Origin: Alkalidesulfovibrio alkalitolerans DSM 16529
GTDB taxonomy: Bacteria > Desulfobacterota > Desulfovibrionia > Desulfovibrionales > Desulfovibrionaceae
DNA: 64,000 bases
Direction: 5' to 3'
Assembly: GCF_000422245.1 (NCBI RefSeq)
Contig: NZ_ATHI01000003.1
Coordinates: 1 to 64,000, forward strand
Part shown: positions 43,175-52,155 of the stretch, in pieces
Position numbering within the stretch: the first letter of the stretch is position 1
How the letters are laid out: each line of letters opens with the position of its first letter
Notes under the pieces: model-generated
Seen by the model: the letters and a program-made list of their open reading frames with translations, nothing else
Told to the model about the DNA's origin: nothing
Database searches by the model: none
Translations under genes and position numbers: made by a program

Positions 43175-44718
43175 TAGATAAGAAGACACTGAAGTCCGAG
43201 GTGGCCTCGGCCGGGTTGACCGGCATACGGCAGGCGTGGACCTTGCGGCCCATGGCCTCGCTCACCCCGGCGCACGTGGTTGACATTTTGCGCAGGGCGA
43301 GCCTTGGCGACGCCAAGGAGTATCTGCTGGCCGCCGCAGACATTGAAGAGAAAGACCTGCACTACCGTTCGGTGTTGCAGACCCGCAAGCTGGCCGCCGC
43401 AGGGTTGCCGCTGTCCGTTTCTCCAGCCGACGAGACGCCCGCCGCCGAGAAGGCTGCGGAGCTTGTCCAAGACGCGCTGGAGAGGCTGGACATCCCCGCC
43501 CTGCTGGTGGGACTGCTTGACGCGCTGTCCAAGGGGTATGCCGTTGCGGAGATTCTCTGGTCCACCCAGGGCGGCCGGTGGTTGCCCCAGGACGCGCTGA
43601 TCCGCGAGCCGCACTGGTTCCAGTTCGACCGGGAGACCGGCCGCCATCTGCGTCTGTACGACGGGTCGCCGGATGGCCAGGAGCTGCCGGAGTACAAGTT
43701 TATCTGCCATGCTCCGAGGATTCTGGCGGGCATTCCGATCATGGGCGGCCTCGCCCGTTCGGCGCTGTGGGCGTGGGTGTTCAAGAGTTATGCCCTGCGC
43801 GATTGGGCGGCATTCGCCGAGCTGTACGGCCAGCCGCTGCGCCTGGGCAAATACGACGCCTCGGCCACCCAGCAGGATATTGACGTGCTTCGCCGGGCGG
43901 TGATGGATGTCGGCTCCGATGCCGCCGCCGTTATTCCCGACAGCCTCAAGATCGAATTTCAGGAGTCGACGGCCAAGACGGCCAGCGCGGACCTGTACCA
44001 GCGCCTGATCGAATATCTGGACCGCCAGGTGAGCAAGGCCGTTTTGGGACAGACGCTGACGACAGACCAGGGTTCCAGCGGCAGCCTTGCCCAGGCCACG
44101 GTCCACAACGAGGTTCGCAGTGACCTCTTGCGCGCCGACGCACGTTCTTTGTCTGCGACGCTCCGCCGGGGTCTTATCGGCCCCATCGTGCGCTTGAACC
44201 TTGGAGATGCGCCCCTTCCTCACGTGGAACTGTTCGTTGAAGAGCCCGAGGACATGGTGGCGCTTGCGGGCCAGCTGTCCAAGATTGTCCCCCTCGGTGC
44301 CAAGGTGCCGGAGCGCTGGGTGCGTGAGAAGTGGGGCATCCCCGAAGCGGAAGGCGACGAGCCTCTTTTGGGTGCTGTATCCGCGCCGGAAAATCTCAAA
44401 CAAACAGAGCAAGACAAAGACAAGCACTCCCGCAAGGCTACCGCCGCACACGCCCAGGAGGCTTCCGGAGAGGATGTGACCCCCATATCCCCCCAGGCCG
44501 AAAGGATGGCTGCGGATGCCGAGCCAGGGTGGGCGACCATTCTGGAGCACATCGGCAAGCTGGTCGAGGACGCTCCGGACCTTCCGACGCTTCGGGAGTC
44601 GCTGCTCGCAAGCTACGCCGATCTGCCCGATGGAGATCTGGCCGAAGTGATGGCCATGGGATTCGCCGCCGCCGAGCTGGCGGGGCGCTACGACGTGGAG
44701 AGGGAGTCTGATGTCTGA
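43168..44718 (+). CDS. Portal protein (DUF935, Mu gp29-like)
   Basis: A 516-residue portal. Pattern: ASLTPAHVVDILRRASLGDAKEYLLAAADIEEKD, EILWSTQGGRWLPQD, LARSALWAWVFKSYALRDWAAFAELYGQPLRLGKYD and VLGQTLTTDQGSSGSLAQATVHNEV, all typical of DUF935 proteins. The C-terminal tail is charged. Forms the dodecameric ring at the head vertex. Overlaps both neighbours. Confidence 0.88.
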   Translation: MVVDKKTLKSEVASAGLTGIRQAWTLRPMASLTPAHVVDILRRASLGDAKEYLLAAADIEEKDLHYRSVLQTRKLAAAGLPLSVSPADETPAAEKAAELVQDALERLDIPALLVGLLDALSKGYAVAEILWSTQGGRWLPQDALIREPHWFQFDRETGRHLRLYDGSPDGQELPEYKFICHAPRILAGIPIMGGLARSALWAWVFKSYALRDWAAFAELYGQPLRLGKYDASATQQDIDVLRRAVMDVGSDAAAVIPDSLKIEFQESTAKTASADLYQRLIEYLDRQVSKAVLGQTLTTDQGSSGSLAQATVHNEVRSDLLRADARSLSATLRRGLIGPIVRLNLGDAPLPHVELFVEEPEDMVALAGQLSKIVPLGAKVPERWVREKWGIPEAEGDEPLLGAVSAPENLKQTEQDKDKHSRKATAAHAQEASGEDVTPISPQAERMAADAEPGWATILEHIGKLVEDAPDLPTLRESLLASYADLPDGDLAEVMAMGFAAAELAGRYDVERESDV

Positions 44719-45949
44719 TCCGGCCGCAGCTGACCCGAAGGTGGCGGGCGTACTCAAGCGCCCGTTTCCGGAGCAGGTCGCCTTTTTCCGGGCCAAGCTC
44801 GGCAAAATGATGCCGTCCGCCAAGTGGGACGACGTCTGGAAGGGGCGGCACGATCAGGGGTTCATGGTGGCCGGGGCCGCAAAGGCGGACCTGCTGTCCG
44901 ACCTGGCCGCAGCGGTCGACAGGGTTATTGCCGAGGGCGGAAGTATTCAGTCCTTCCGCAAGGACTTTGCCCGAATCGTCGAGCGCAACGGCTGGGACTA
45001 CCGGGGCGAGTTCAACTGGCGCACCAGGGTTATCTACACGACCAATCTTTCCACGAGCTACGCCGCCGGTCGCCTTGCGCAGCTGCGCGAGGGCGGCTTT
45101 GAGTGGTGGGTGTACAAGCACTCCGACAGCTCCCTTCATCCCCGTCCGCTGCATGTGTCCTGGAACGGTCTCACGCTGCGGGCTGACGATCCTTGGTGGA
45201 AGGCGCACTACCCTCCAAACGGGTGGGGCTGCCGATGCCGGGTTGTCGGCGTCAGGCGTCCCGAGGATGCCGACAGGTACGGCGGCAAGGTGCGCACGGC
45301 TCCGGATAATGGAATCGACCCCAAGACGGGAGAGCCGAGCGGCATCGACCGTGGATGGGGCTACATGCCCGGCGACACGGTTTCAGACGCCGTCCGGACG
45401 ATGGCGGCCAAAACGCAGCAGTGGGATTATTCCCTGGCCAAGTCGTACATGCAGGGAGTTCCGGAGTCTGTCCGCGACAGGCTGGCCACGGCATATCGCA
45501 GCCTGCCTTCCGTGGCGGATGATGTTCGGCGTTATGCTCAGGCCGCGTTGGACGGCAGGGACGTCCCCCCGTATCGGACCATGGGCCTGCTCACAAGTGC
45601 AGACGCGAAGACGGTGGGAGGACTGACCGGCGCAAGGGTCGATCTGTTCGACTATGCGATCGACCAGTATGCACCCAGGCACATACTCACCGGGCATGGC
45701 GACGCCAAGTCAGAACTCGCCAGAGGCCAGCGGGAAGTAAGGGTCGAAGACTATGCCTTGCTGCCTGAAATGCTGAACAAGCCGGACCTGGTCGAGGACG
45801 GGGGCATGACCAAGGCTGGCCGCCCGGTCGTGCGGATATCGAAAGAGATTGGCGGCGAGATGCGCACGGCAGCTTTTGAGATTCGGGAAAAGAGAAGGTC
45901 GCTGGCTCTGCAGAGCATGTGGATAAAAGCAGGTGCGCCCCCGCGCTAA
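44711..45949 (+). CDS. MuF-type head morphogenesis protein with extended C-terminus
   Basis: A 412-residue protein. Residues about 15-240 are the SPP1 gp7/Mu gp30-type minor head domain (VIYTTNLSTSYAAGRLAQL, HPRPLHVSWNGLTL, YPPNGWGCRCRV). The last about 100 residues (EDYALLPEMLNKPDLVEDGG ... GRPVVRISKEIGGEMRTAAFEI) look like a separate small domain similar to the barnase/EndoU/RelE-like nuclease tails seen on MuF proteins. That last assignment is tentative. Confidence 0.8.
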   Translation: MSDPAAADPKVAGVLKRPFPEQVAFFRAKLGKMMPSAKWDDVWKGRHDQGFMVAGAAKADLLSDLAAAVDRVIAEGGSIQSFRKDFARIVERNGWDYRGEFNWRTRVIYTTNLSTSYAAGRLAQLREGGFEWWVYKHSDSSLHPRPLHVSWNGLTLRADDPWWKAHYPPNGWGCRCRVVGVRRPEDADRYGGKVRTAPDNGIDPKTGEPSGIDRGWGYMPGDTVSDAVRTMAAKTQQWDYSLAKSYMQGVPESVRDRLATAYRSLPSVADDVRRYAQAALDGRDVPPYRTMGLLTSADAKTVGGLTGARVDLFDYAIDQYAPRHILTGHGDAKSELARGQREVRVEDYALLPEMLNKPDLVEDGGMTKAGRPVVRISKEIGGEMRTAAFEIREKRRSLALQSMWIKAGAPPR

Positions 45950-46015
45950 CGTCCAGGACGTTTCCGGGTATGAGCCGGACGCCGCGATGCGCGCACCTTT
46001 CAATAGAGTATAGCC

Positions 46016-46525
46016 ATGATCAATATCGAAATCAACGACAGAGAGGTTCTGGACGCCCTGGAGGGGCTTGTCCGTCGCCTCGGCAATATGTCTCCCGCCA
46101 TGCAGGATATCGGGGAGCTGCTCGCCGAGAGCGCGATCCAGCGGTTCTCCGACGGCGTCGGCCCTGACGGCGAAGCGTGGAAGGAGAACTCCCCGGCGAC
46201 CATCCTTGCCTATGTCGACAAGTACAAGGGTTCCCGCAGCAAGCGCGGCGGGCTGACCAAGAAAGGCCAGACCCGCGCTGGATCAAAGAAGCCGCTCATC
46301 GGCGAAACCAAATCCCTGTCCACGATGATACATTACAGCGCGGGTCGCGACAGGGTTGAAATTGGCAGCCCACAGGTTTATGCTGCCGTGCAGCAGTTCG
46401 GCGCGAAGCGCGGGCAATTCGGTGCGGCCCCCTGGGGCGATATCCCGGCCCGTCCTTTCCTTGGTGTTTCGGACAGCGACAGGGGCTCCATCCTGGCCAT
46501 CGTATCGGGGTATATGCTGCCATGA
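46016..46525 (+). CDS. Phage virion morphogenesis protein (Mu gpG-like tail completion)
   Basis: A 169-residue protein. LADSAIQRF-like start (LLAESAIQRFSDGVGPDGEAWKENSPAT), then GKT-like KKPLIGETKSLSTMIHYSAGRDRVEIGSPQVYAAVQQFGA and IPARPFLGVSDSD, are the marks of the gpG/Phage_tail_S family. It acts in joining heads and tails. A 66-base gap separates it from the MuF gene. Confidence 0.82.
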   Translation: MINIEINDREVLDALEGLVRRLGNMSPAMQDIGELLAESAIQRFSDGVGPDGEAWKENSPATILAYVDKYKGSRSKRGGLTKKGQTRAGSKKPLIGETKSLSTMIHYSAGRDRVEIGSPQVYAAVQQFGAKRGQFGAAPWGDIPARPFLGVSDSDRGSILAIVSGYMLP

Positions 46526-46632
46526 TGACGAGAGGGGTTGCGCAAAATCCGAAAACTCGCCAGAATGCCCCCAGAACGATTTTTAACCATCGTCCCTAGC
46601 GTGGACACCTGTCCACCCCCTTCACCCCCCTA

Positions 46633-46659
46633 GTAAACGCCGGTAAACGGGTTAAACGG
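46633..46659. promoter_or_regulatory. Three phased (G/T)TAAACG words in a late intergenic region
   Basis: GTAAACG at 46633, GTAAACG at 46643 and TTAAACG at 46652 recur at 9-10 base spacing in the 233-base gap before the protease gene. Spacing near one helical turn suggests an activator site for late transcription, but no clear promoter is seen. Confidence 0.3.
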
Positions 46660-46683
46660 GGCGACCAGACAAAGACACCAATC

Positions 46684-46727
46684 AGGCGCGGAAGAGAGCG
46701 GCTATATGCTGACCCTCTTCCGCGCCT
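46684..46727 (+). terminator. Strong stem-loop before the protease gene
   Basis: A 13-bp perfect stem, AGGCGCGGAAGAG (46684-46696) with its complement (46715-46727), followed by TCTTATC. It lies between the gpG gene and the protease/scaffold gene. Likely terminates or punctuates the first late transcript. Confidence 0.65.
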
Positions 46728-46758
46728 TCTTATCATCTGATGTGGCCATGATGGCTAC

Positions 46759-47703
46759 ATGAAGACCCTCACCGATCGTTTCAGCATCCGCCTTCCTTCC
46801 TCGGACACCCCGCCGGAATGGGTTCATCTCGTTCCGGCGGGGAACTTCTCGGGGCGCGACGGGCGCGGGCCGTATGAGCTTGACGCCGACGCCGTGCTGT
46901 CTGCCTTTGCCGGGTGGGGAATCGACCTGGTGGTCGACTACGATCACCAGACCCTTACCGCCGAGAAGAAGGCCGGACCAGTCCCCGCAGCCGGATGGAT
47001 CAAGAAGCTGGAGCTTCGAGAGGACGGCGTGTGGGGGCAGGCAACGTGGACCGAGACGGCAGCAAAAGCGCTCGCCGCCAAGGAGTACAGGTACCTGTCG
47101 CCGGTATTCGCATACGACCCGGACACCGGAAGGGTCGTGTCTCTCTCCGGGGCTGGCCTGACGAACACCCCCAACCTTTACCTGCATGCCGCAGCCTCTC
47201 AAGGAGACCCCATGAGCAAGGAACTGCAGGAGCGAGTCGCCCACAAGCTGGGACTCGCCCCCACCGCCTCGGCCGAGGAAATCCTGGCCGAGCTTGACAA
47301 GAAGAAAGACCTGCTGACCGCAGCCCAGGCCGCACAGGGCGCGGCCCCCGACCCGACCAAGTACGTGCCTCTCGACCAGCATGAAGCGGTGTCCCGAAAG
47401 CTGGCCGAACTGGAGGGCGAGGTCAAAACCAAGGCCGCGACGGACGCCGTGTCCGCAGCGATGTCCGCTGGCAAGATCGCCCCTGCCATGGAGGGCTGGG
47501 CCAAGGATTACGCGATGGCCGACCTCGAAGGCTTCGCCAAGTACGTGGAGGCGGCTCCTGTCATCGCTTCCTCCCATTCCATGAAGCGCCCGGACGGCGA
47601 CGGCCATTCCGAGCTGTCCGAGGACGATCGCACGGCGGCCCGCCTGCTGGGCATGTCGGAAGAAGCGTTTTCCCAGGCCAAGAAGGATGTCCAGCATGGC
47701 TAA
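46759..47703 (+). CDS. Prohead protease (Mu I-like) with embedded scaffold
   Basis: A 314-residue protein. Residues 1-150 are the Mu gpI protease domain: EWVHLVPAGNFSGRDGRGPY, VVDYDHQTL, PAAGWIKKLELREDGVWGQATWT, YRYLSPVFAYDPDTGRV. Residues 152-314 are a helical scaffold. The internal ATG at 47212 has an excellent AAGGAG five bases upstream, so the scaffold can be made separately, as Mu gpZ is from gene I. It cleaves and shapes the prohead. Confidence 0.85.
   Translation: MKTLTDRFSIRLPSSDTPPEWVHLVPAGNFSGRDGRGPYELDADAVLSAFAGWGIDLVVDYDHQTLTAEKKAGPVPAAGWIKKLELREDGVWGQATWTETAAKALAAKEYRYLSPVFAYDPDTGRVVSLSGAGLTNTPNLYLHAAASQGDPMSKELQERVAHKLGLAPTASAEEILAELDKKKDLLTAAQAAQGAAPDPTKYVPLDQHEAVSRKLAELEGEVKTKAATDAVSAAMSAGKIAPAMEGWAKDYAMADLEGFAKYVEAAPVIASSHSMKRPDGDGHSELSEDDRTAARLLGMSEEAFSQAKKDVQHG
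47212..47703 (+). CDS. Scaffold protein from internal start (Mu Z-like)
   Basis: In-frame with the protease gene; starts MSKELQERVAHKLGL at residue 152 of the long form. AAGGAG at 47201-47206 gives near-ideal spacing. The product of 163 residues is Ala/Lys/Glu-rich and helical, as scaffolds are. Expression of the short form is inferred from the ribosome site and the Mu precedent. Confidence 0.65.
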   Translation: MSKELQERVAHKLGLAPTASAEEILAELDKKKDLLTAAQAAQGAAPDPTKYVPLDQHEAVSRKLAELEGEVKTKAATDAVSAAMSAGKIAPAMEGWAKDYAMADLEGFAKYVEAAPVIASSHSMKRPDGDGHSELSEDDRTAARLLGMSEEAFSQAKKDVQHG

Positions 47704-47977
47704 CCGCCTCGCGGAAGTGAAGGCGCACGCGCTGCGGCAGAAGGATGTGCGCGCGGCCGTGTTGGCTGCGCTGTATGTGTCTCGCACCGTCAAGACACCG
47801 CCTCTCGACGGCCTTTCCGTCAAGCACGTCGCAGACGACAGCGGCTACTCCGAAGTGGAAGTGCGCTTTGCTTGCGAGGTGCTTGTCGAGACGGGAATGG
47901 CGTTGCCGACCGGCAGCTACTACCGCATTACCCCGCGCGGCTGCGTTGAAATCGAATCCATCACCGAAAAGGAGTAA
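47696..47977 (+). CDS. Small winged-helix-like phage protein
   Basis: A 93-residue protein. LRQKDVRAAVLAALYVSR and the later LSVKHVADDSGYSEVEVRFACEVLVETGMALPTGSYYRITPRG look like a winged-helix fold with a wing at GSYYRIT. It lies between scaffold and capsid genes. Role unknown; it could be a regulator or a structural accessory. Confidence 0.6.
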   Translation: MANRLAEVKAHALRQKDVRAAVLAALYVSRTVKTPPLDGLSVKHVADDSGYSEVEVRFACEVLVETGMALPTGSYYRITPRGCVEIESITEKE

Positions 47978-47983
47978 GTGAAC

Positions 47984-48898
47984 ATGGCTATCGTTACCCC
48001 CGCCCTTATCACCTCGCTGCGCACCGGGTTCTCCGACGCGTTCCGCAAGGCGCTGGGCGACACCCCCACCGACTATCAGAAGGTCGCGACCGTCGTTCCC
48101 TCCGGGTCCGCCGGAAACACGTACGGCTGGCTCGGGCAGTTCCCCAAGCTGCGCGAGTGGATCGGCGACCGCGTCATCAAGGATATGGCCGCCCAGGCGT
48201 ACCAGGTCCAGAACAAGCTGTACGAATCCACGGTCGGCGTGAAGCGTACCGACATCGAGGACGACAACGTCGGTATCTACACCCCGCTGTTCTCCGAGAT
48301 GGGCCGGGCCGCCATGTCCCACGCGGACGAGCTGGTCTTTGCCCTGCTCAAGGCCGGAGCTTCGACCCTGTGCTACGACGGGCAGAACTTCTTCGACACC
48401 GACCATCCCATCTACCCCGAGGTCGACGGGACCGGAGACGTGGAAACCGTTTCCAACATGGACGTTCCCGGAGCTGATCCCGGCGCGCCCTGGTATCTGC
48501 TCGACACCGGCCGCGCCCTCAAGCCGCTGATCTTCCAGGAGCGCACCAAGCCGGAACTCGACAGCATGACCGCGACCAACGACGAGGGCGTGTTCGTCCG
48601 CGACGAGTACCGCTACGGCATTCGCTACCGCTGCAACGCGGGCTTCGGTTTCTGGCAGATGGCCTACATGAGCCGCCAGACTCTGAACGCCACCAACTTC
48701 AACTCCGCCATGACCGCCATGATGAGCACCAAGGCCGACGGCGGCCGCCCGCTGGGCATCAAGCCCTCCGTGCTGGTTGTTCCCCCGTCCCTGCGCGCTG
48801 CGGCCATCGAGATCGTCAAGAACGAGCGCCTGGCCAACGGCGCGTCCAACCCCAACTTCGGCGTGGTCGACATGATCGTCTCGCCGTGGGTGGCCTAA
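47984..48898 (+). CDS. Major capsid protein (Mu gpT-like)
   Basis: A 304-residue protein. ALITSLRTGFSDAFRKAL, WLGQFPKLREWIGDRVIKDM, YESTVGVKRTDIEDDNVGIYTPLFSEMGRAA, FFDTDHP and GIRYRCNAGFGFWQMAY are classic for Mu-like major head subunits. ATG at 47984 chosen with AAGGAG nine bases before; a GTG at 47978 is too close to it. Confidence 0.9.
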   Translation: MAIVTPALITSLRTGFSDAFRKALGDTPTDYQKVATVVPSGSAGNTYGWLGQFPKLREWIGDRVIKDMAAQAYQVQNKLYESTVGVKRTDIEDDNVGIYTPLFSEMGRAAMSHADELVFALLKAGASTLCYDGQNFFDTDHPIYPEVDGTGDVETVSNMDVPGADPGAPWYLLDTGRALKPLIFQERTKPELDSMTATNDEGVFVRDEYRYGIRYRCNAGFGFWQMAYMSRQTLNATNFNSAMTAMMSTKADGGRPLGIKPSVLVVPPSLRAAAIEIVKNERLANGASNPNFGVVDMIVSPWVA

Positions 48899-48910
48899 GG
48901 AGGTTCTCTG

Positions 48911-49114
48911 ATGGCTGAGAAAGAAAAGACTCAGAAGAGGGACGAAAAGCAGGAGTCCGGCCTGGTCAAGCTCGTGGTGCGAACCAAGAGTCTCTCGCGC
49001 CGGTTCCGTGCTGGCCTCGGGCCGTTCCATCCGGAGCCCGAAGAGGTCGAAGCTACCCCCGACCAGGAAGCGGCCCTTCGCGCTGATCCCGAACTCGTGG
49101 TGAACGTGGCATGA
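48911..49114 (+). CDS. Small head-associated phage protein (Mu gp35-like)
   Basis: A 67-residue protein with AAGGAGG upstream. The N-terminus is very charged; then LVKLVVRTKSLSRRFRAGLGPFHPEPEEVEATPDQEAALRADPELVV, a pattern found in small proteins next to Mu-like capsids (FRAG.G.F). Likely structural. ATGA overlap with the next gene. Confidence 0.65.
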   Translation: MAEKEKTQKRDEKQESGLVKLVVRTKSLSRRFRAGLGPFHPEPEEVEATPDQEAALRADPELVVNVA

Positions 49115-49530
49115 GCTACGCCACGCTGCAGGAGTTAGTCGATCGCTACGGCGAGGAGCGACTGGTGCAGTTGACCGACAGGAGCATGGCCGAGGTCATA
49201 GACCAGGCCGTGCTCCTGCGCGCCATTGCCGACGCCGACGCCGAGATCGACGGGTATCTGGCCGCGCGCTACCGCCTCCCTCTGGCGAGTGTTCCTCCTG
49301 TGCTGACGCGGATCGCCCCGGACATCGTCTTCTATCGCCTCCATAGCGATGAAGCTCCGGAAGAGGTTCGCACCCGCTACGAGGACGCCCGCCGCCTGCT
49401 GGAGGGCATCAGCCGTGGCTCTGTCGGCCTCGGCGTTCCGGAGACCGAGGATCAGCCTCGCCCGTCGCTGGCCTCTGCCAGTTCCGGGAATCCGCGCATC
49501 ATGGATCGCTCGGGTACGGAGGGGCTCTAA
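49111..49530 (+). CDS. DUF1320 head-tail connector protein (Mu gp36-like)
   Basis: A 139-residue protein: YATLQELVDRYGEERLVQLTDR, ADAEIDGYLAARYRLPLASVPPVLTRIAPDIVFYRL, typical DUF1320. C-terminal tail is Pro/Ser-rich. It forms part of the head-tail joint. Confidence 0.85.
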   Translation: MSYATLQELVDRYGEERLVQLTDRSMAEVIDQAVLLRAIADADAEIDGYLAARYRLPLASVPPVLTRIAPDIVFYRLHSDEAPEEVRTRYEDARRLLEGISRGSVGLGVPETEDQPRPSLASASSGNPRIMDRSGTEGL

Positions 49531-50009
49531 TGGTTTCTCTTGAGCCCGTGATTGTCGCCCGTATCGCCGAGAACATGCCCAAGGGCGTGAAAGTCTTTTC
49601 CGCCGCAGACCTTGCCGGAGTGCGCGAGGCCGCACAGCACACCCCGGCGGTGCATGTGATCTATGACGGCTATCGCGTGGTTCAGGCCGATGGGGCTGTA
49701 GCTGAGATCGAAACGTCCTGGCTGACCGTTCTGGCGGTGAGAAACGCGAGAGCACAGAAGACGGGGAGCGCGGCAAGAGAAGACGCTGCGAAGCTCATTT
49801 CCAGCCTGTACGGCTCTTTGGCCGGGTGGCTGCCCTCTGGGTGCGTACGCGAGCTTGAGCTGGCCAATGCCCCGCGTCCCGGCTTCGACGCCGGGTTCCT
49901 GTATCTGCCGTTGGCGTGGAATGCGCGCCAGGTGTTGGTGGGCAGCGTGGCCGGAGAAGAGGTCGAAGTTCCCTTGCAAACAGTAACATTCAAAGGAGAC
50001 GTCGAATGA
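49530..50009 (+). CDS. Mu gp37-like tail terminator protein (DUF1834)
   Basis: A 159-residue protein. VHVIYDGYRV, ETSWLTVLAVRNAR, ARPGFDAGFLYLPLAW-like end and VTFKG are typical of the gp37/DUF1834 family near Mu sheath genes. It probably caps the tail. Stop overlaps the next ATG (ATGA). Confidence 0.72.
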   Translation: MVSLEPVIVARIAENMPKGVKVFSAADLAGVREAAQHTPAVHVIYDGYRVVQADGAVAEIETSWLTVLAVRNARAQKTGSAAREDAAKLISSLYGSLAGWLPSGCVRELELANAPRPGFDAGFLYLPLAWNARQVLVGSVAGEEVEVPLQTVTFKGDVE

Positions 50010-50194
50010 AAACCTATATCTATTCCGGGCCTCCCTCCGGCGTGACCATCGAAGGCCGCGAGGTGATGCTCTGGCCCGGCCGTCCTGTGGAGCTGCCGGA
50101 AAAGTCCGGCTACGTGTCGGCGCTCGTGGCCCAGGGACGGCTGACGCCCGCACCGGCCGCTGCGCCTCAGAAAAAGCGGAGCAAAGGAGAGTAA
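50006..50194 (+). CDS. DUF2635-type small protein
   Basis: A 62-residue protein with short beta-like start (TYIYSGPPSGVTIEGREVMLWPGRPVELPEKSGYVSALVAQGRL) and a Lys/Ala/Pro-rich tail. Small DUF2635 proteins lie just before the sheath gene in Mu-like phages. AAAGGAG is upstream. Confidence 0.72.
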   Translation: MKTYIYSGPPSGVTIEGREVMLWPGRPVELPEKSGYVSALVAQGRLTPAPAAAPQKKRSKGE

Positions 50195-50197
50195 ATC

Positions 50198-51619
50198 ATG
50201 GCAGCCAACTACTTGCATGGTGTTGAAACCATCGAAATCGACAAGGGGCCTCGCCCGGTCCGCACGGTCAAGTCGGCCGTTGTCGGGCTGATCGGAACGG
50301 CTCCGGCCGGGCCTGTGAACGCGCCCACCATTGTCCTGTCCGACCGCGACGCCGCGCAGTTCGGGGCGGCGCATCCCGACTACACCATCCCGCAGGCCCT
50401 TGACGCGATCTTTGACCAGGGCGCGGGTACGGTCATCGTCATCAACGTGCTGGACCCCTCGGTTCACAAGGCCGAAGTGACCGACGAGGCGCTTGTGCTG
50501 TCCGGGGATGTGGGGACCGCCGCGCATCCGGCATGGAACGGCGCGCCGACGGTCAAGTCGTCGGACGGCGCAACCACCCACGTGGCCGGGACGGACTACA
50601 CCTACGACGCCGACGCGGGAACCATCACCCGTATCGACGGGGCCGGTATCTCCTCCGGGGCGAGCCTGCTCGTGAGCTACGAGCACAAAGACCCCACCGC
50701 CGTTCTGCCTTCCGACCTGATCGGGACCGTGACCGTGGGCGGTGCTCGCACCGGCATGAAGGCCCTGGACGACACCTACAACCTGTTCGGCTTCTTCGCC
50801 AAGATTCTGATCGCCCCGGTGTACTGCACCCAGAACAGCGTGGCCGTGGAAATGATCAGCATGGCGCACAAGCTGCGCGCGGTTACGCTGATCGACGCGC
50901 CTATCGGGCTGACTCCGCAGCAGGCGATCACCGGACGCGGCCCCATGGGCGAGATCAACTTCAACACCTCCAGCGAGCGGGCCGTGCTCTGCTACCCCCA
51001 TCTGAAGGTATATGATACCGCCACCGACTCGGAGCGCCTGGAGCCCATGAGTCAGCGTCTTGCTGGCGTGATCTGCCGCAAGGACGTTGAGAACGGATAC
51101 TGGTGGAGCCCTTCCAATACGGAGTTCATGGGTATCACCGGGGCCGAGCGCAGCATTTCCGCGCGCATCAACGATCCGCAGACGGAAGCCAACCTGCTGA
51201 ACGAAAACGGCATCGTGACCGTGTTCAACAGCTTCGGTACCGGCCTTCGAGCCTGGGGCAACCGTTCCGCCGCGTGGCCGTCCGTCTCGCACCCGAAGAA
51301 CTTCATCAACGTGCGCCGCACTGCGGACATTCTCCACGAGTCCGTCGAGTACGCCATGCTGCAGTTCATCGACTTCCCCATCAACAACGCCCTGATCGAC
51401 GACATTCGCGGAACCGTGAACTCGTTCATCCGGACGCTGATCGGTCGCGGCGCGCTGGTCGACGGCTCCTGCACCTATGATCCGGCCAAGAACCCGCCGA
51501 CCGAAACGGGCAACGGGCATCTGACCTTCGACATCACGTTCATGCCGCCGACTCCGGCCGAGCGGATCACCTTCGAGAGCGTGATCGACATCAACCTGCT
51601 CAAGACCCTTGGGCAGTAA
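50198..51619 (+). CDS. Contractile tail sheath protein (Mu gpL-like)
   Basis: A 473-residue sheath. N-terminus HGVETIEIDKGPRPVRTVKSAVVGLIGTAPAG, then ISARINDPQTEANLLNENGIVTVFNSFGTGLRAWGNRSAAWP and the C-terminal FDITFMPPTPAERITFESVID are typical. Contracts on DNA injection. Confidence 0.92.
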   Translation: MAANYLHGVETIEIDKGPRPVRTVKSAVVGLIGTAPAGPVNAPTIVLSDRDAAQFGAAHPDYTIPQALDAIFDQGAGTVIVINVLDPSVHKAEVTDEALVLSGDVGTAAHPAWNGAPTVKSSDGATTHVAGTDYTYDADAGTITRIDGAGISSGASLLVSYEHKDPTAVLPSDLIGTVTVGGARTGMKALDDTYNLFGFFAKILIAPVYCTQNSVAVEMISMAHKLRAVTLIDAPIGLTPQQAITGRGPMGEINFNTSSERAVLCYPHLKVYDTATDSERLEPMSQRLAGVICRKDVENGYWWSPSNTEFMGITGAERSISARINDPQTEANLLNENGIVTVFNSFGTGLRAWGNRSAAWPSVSHPKNFINVRRTADILHESVEYAMLQFIDFPINNALIDDIRGTVNSFIRTLIGRGALVDGSCTYDPAKNPPTETGNGHLTFDITFMPPTPAERITFESVIDINLLKTLGQ

Positions 51620-51631
51620 CAGGAGGCGTAT

Positions 51632-52153
51632 ATGGGCAAGATTGCCATCAACCGCATCACCAACGCGAACGTCTACATTGACGGCGCGAGCCTGCTTGGC
51701 CGGGCCGAAGAGGTGGAGCTGCCGCAGATCAAGGCCAAGATGTCCGAGCACAAGGCTCTGGGCATGGTGGGCAGCATTGAAGCGTTCGCCGGTTTCGAGA
51801 AGCTGGAGGGCAAGGTCAAGTGGGCCTCCCTGTATCCGGAAGTGCTCAAGAAGGCCGCCAACCCCTTCAAGACCGTGCAGCTGCAGCTCAGAGGCAGCCT
51901 GTACACCCAGACGGCGCAGGGCCGTACTGACGAGGTTCCGGTCGTCGCACTGCTGACCGTGGCCTTCAAAACCTTCCCCGGCGGCAACTGGAAGCAGCAC
52001 GAGAACGTCGAAATGGAAACGGAGTTCGTCGCCTATTACATGAAGATCACCGCCGGAGGCGAGGATATCGTCGAGGTCGACGTGCTGGAAAACATCTACA
52101 AGGCCGGGGGTGAAGATCTTCTGGCTGAATACAACGAGAACATCGGAGGCTAG
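51632..52153 (+). CDS. Tail tube protein (Mu gpM-like)
   Basis: A 173-residue protein: NVYIDGASLLGRAEEVELPQIKAK, LGMVGSIEAFAGFEKLEGKVKWASLYPE and GENVEMETEFVAYYMKI-like segments fit the tube family. AGGAGG precedes the ATG. Lies directly after the sheath gene as usual. Confidence 0.9.
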   Translation: MGKIAINRITNANVYIDGASLLGRAEEVELPQIKAKMSEHKALGMVGSIEAFAGFEKLEGKVKWASLYPEVLKKAANPFKTVQLQLRGSLYTQTAQGRTDEVPVVALLTVAFKTFPGGNWKQHENVEMETEFVAYYMKITAGGEDIVEVDVLENIYKAGGEDLLAEYNENIGG

Positions 52154-52155
52154 TC

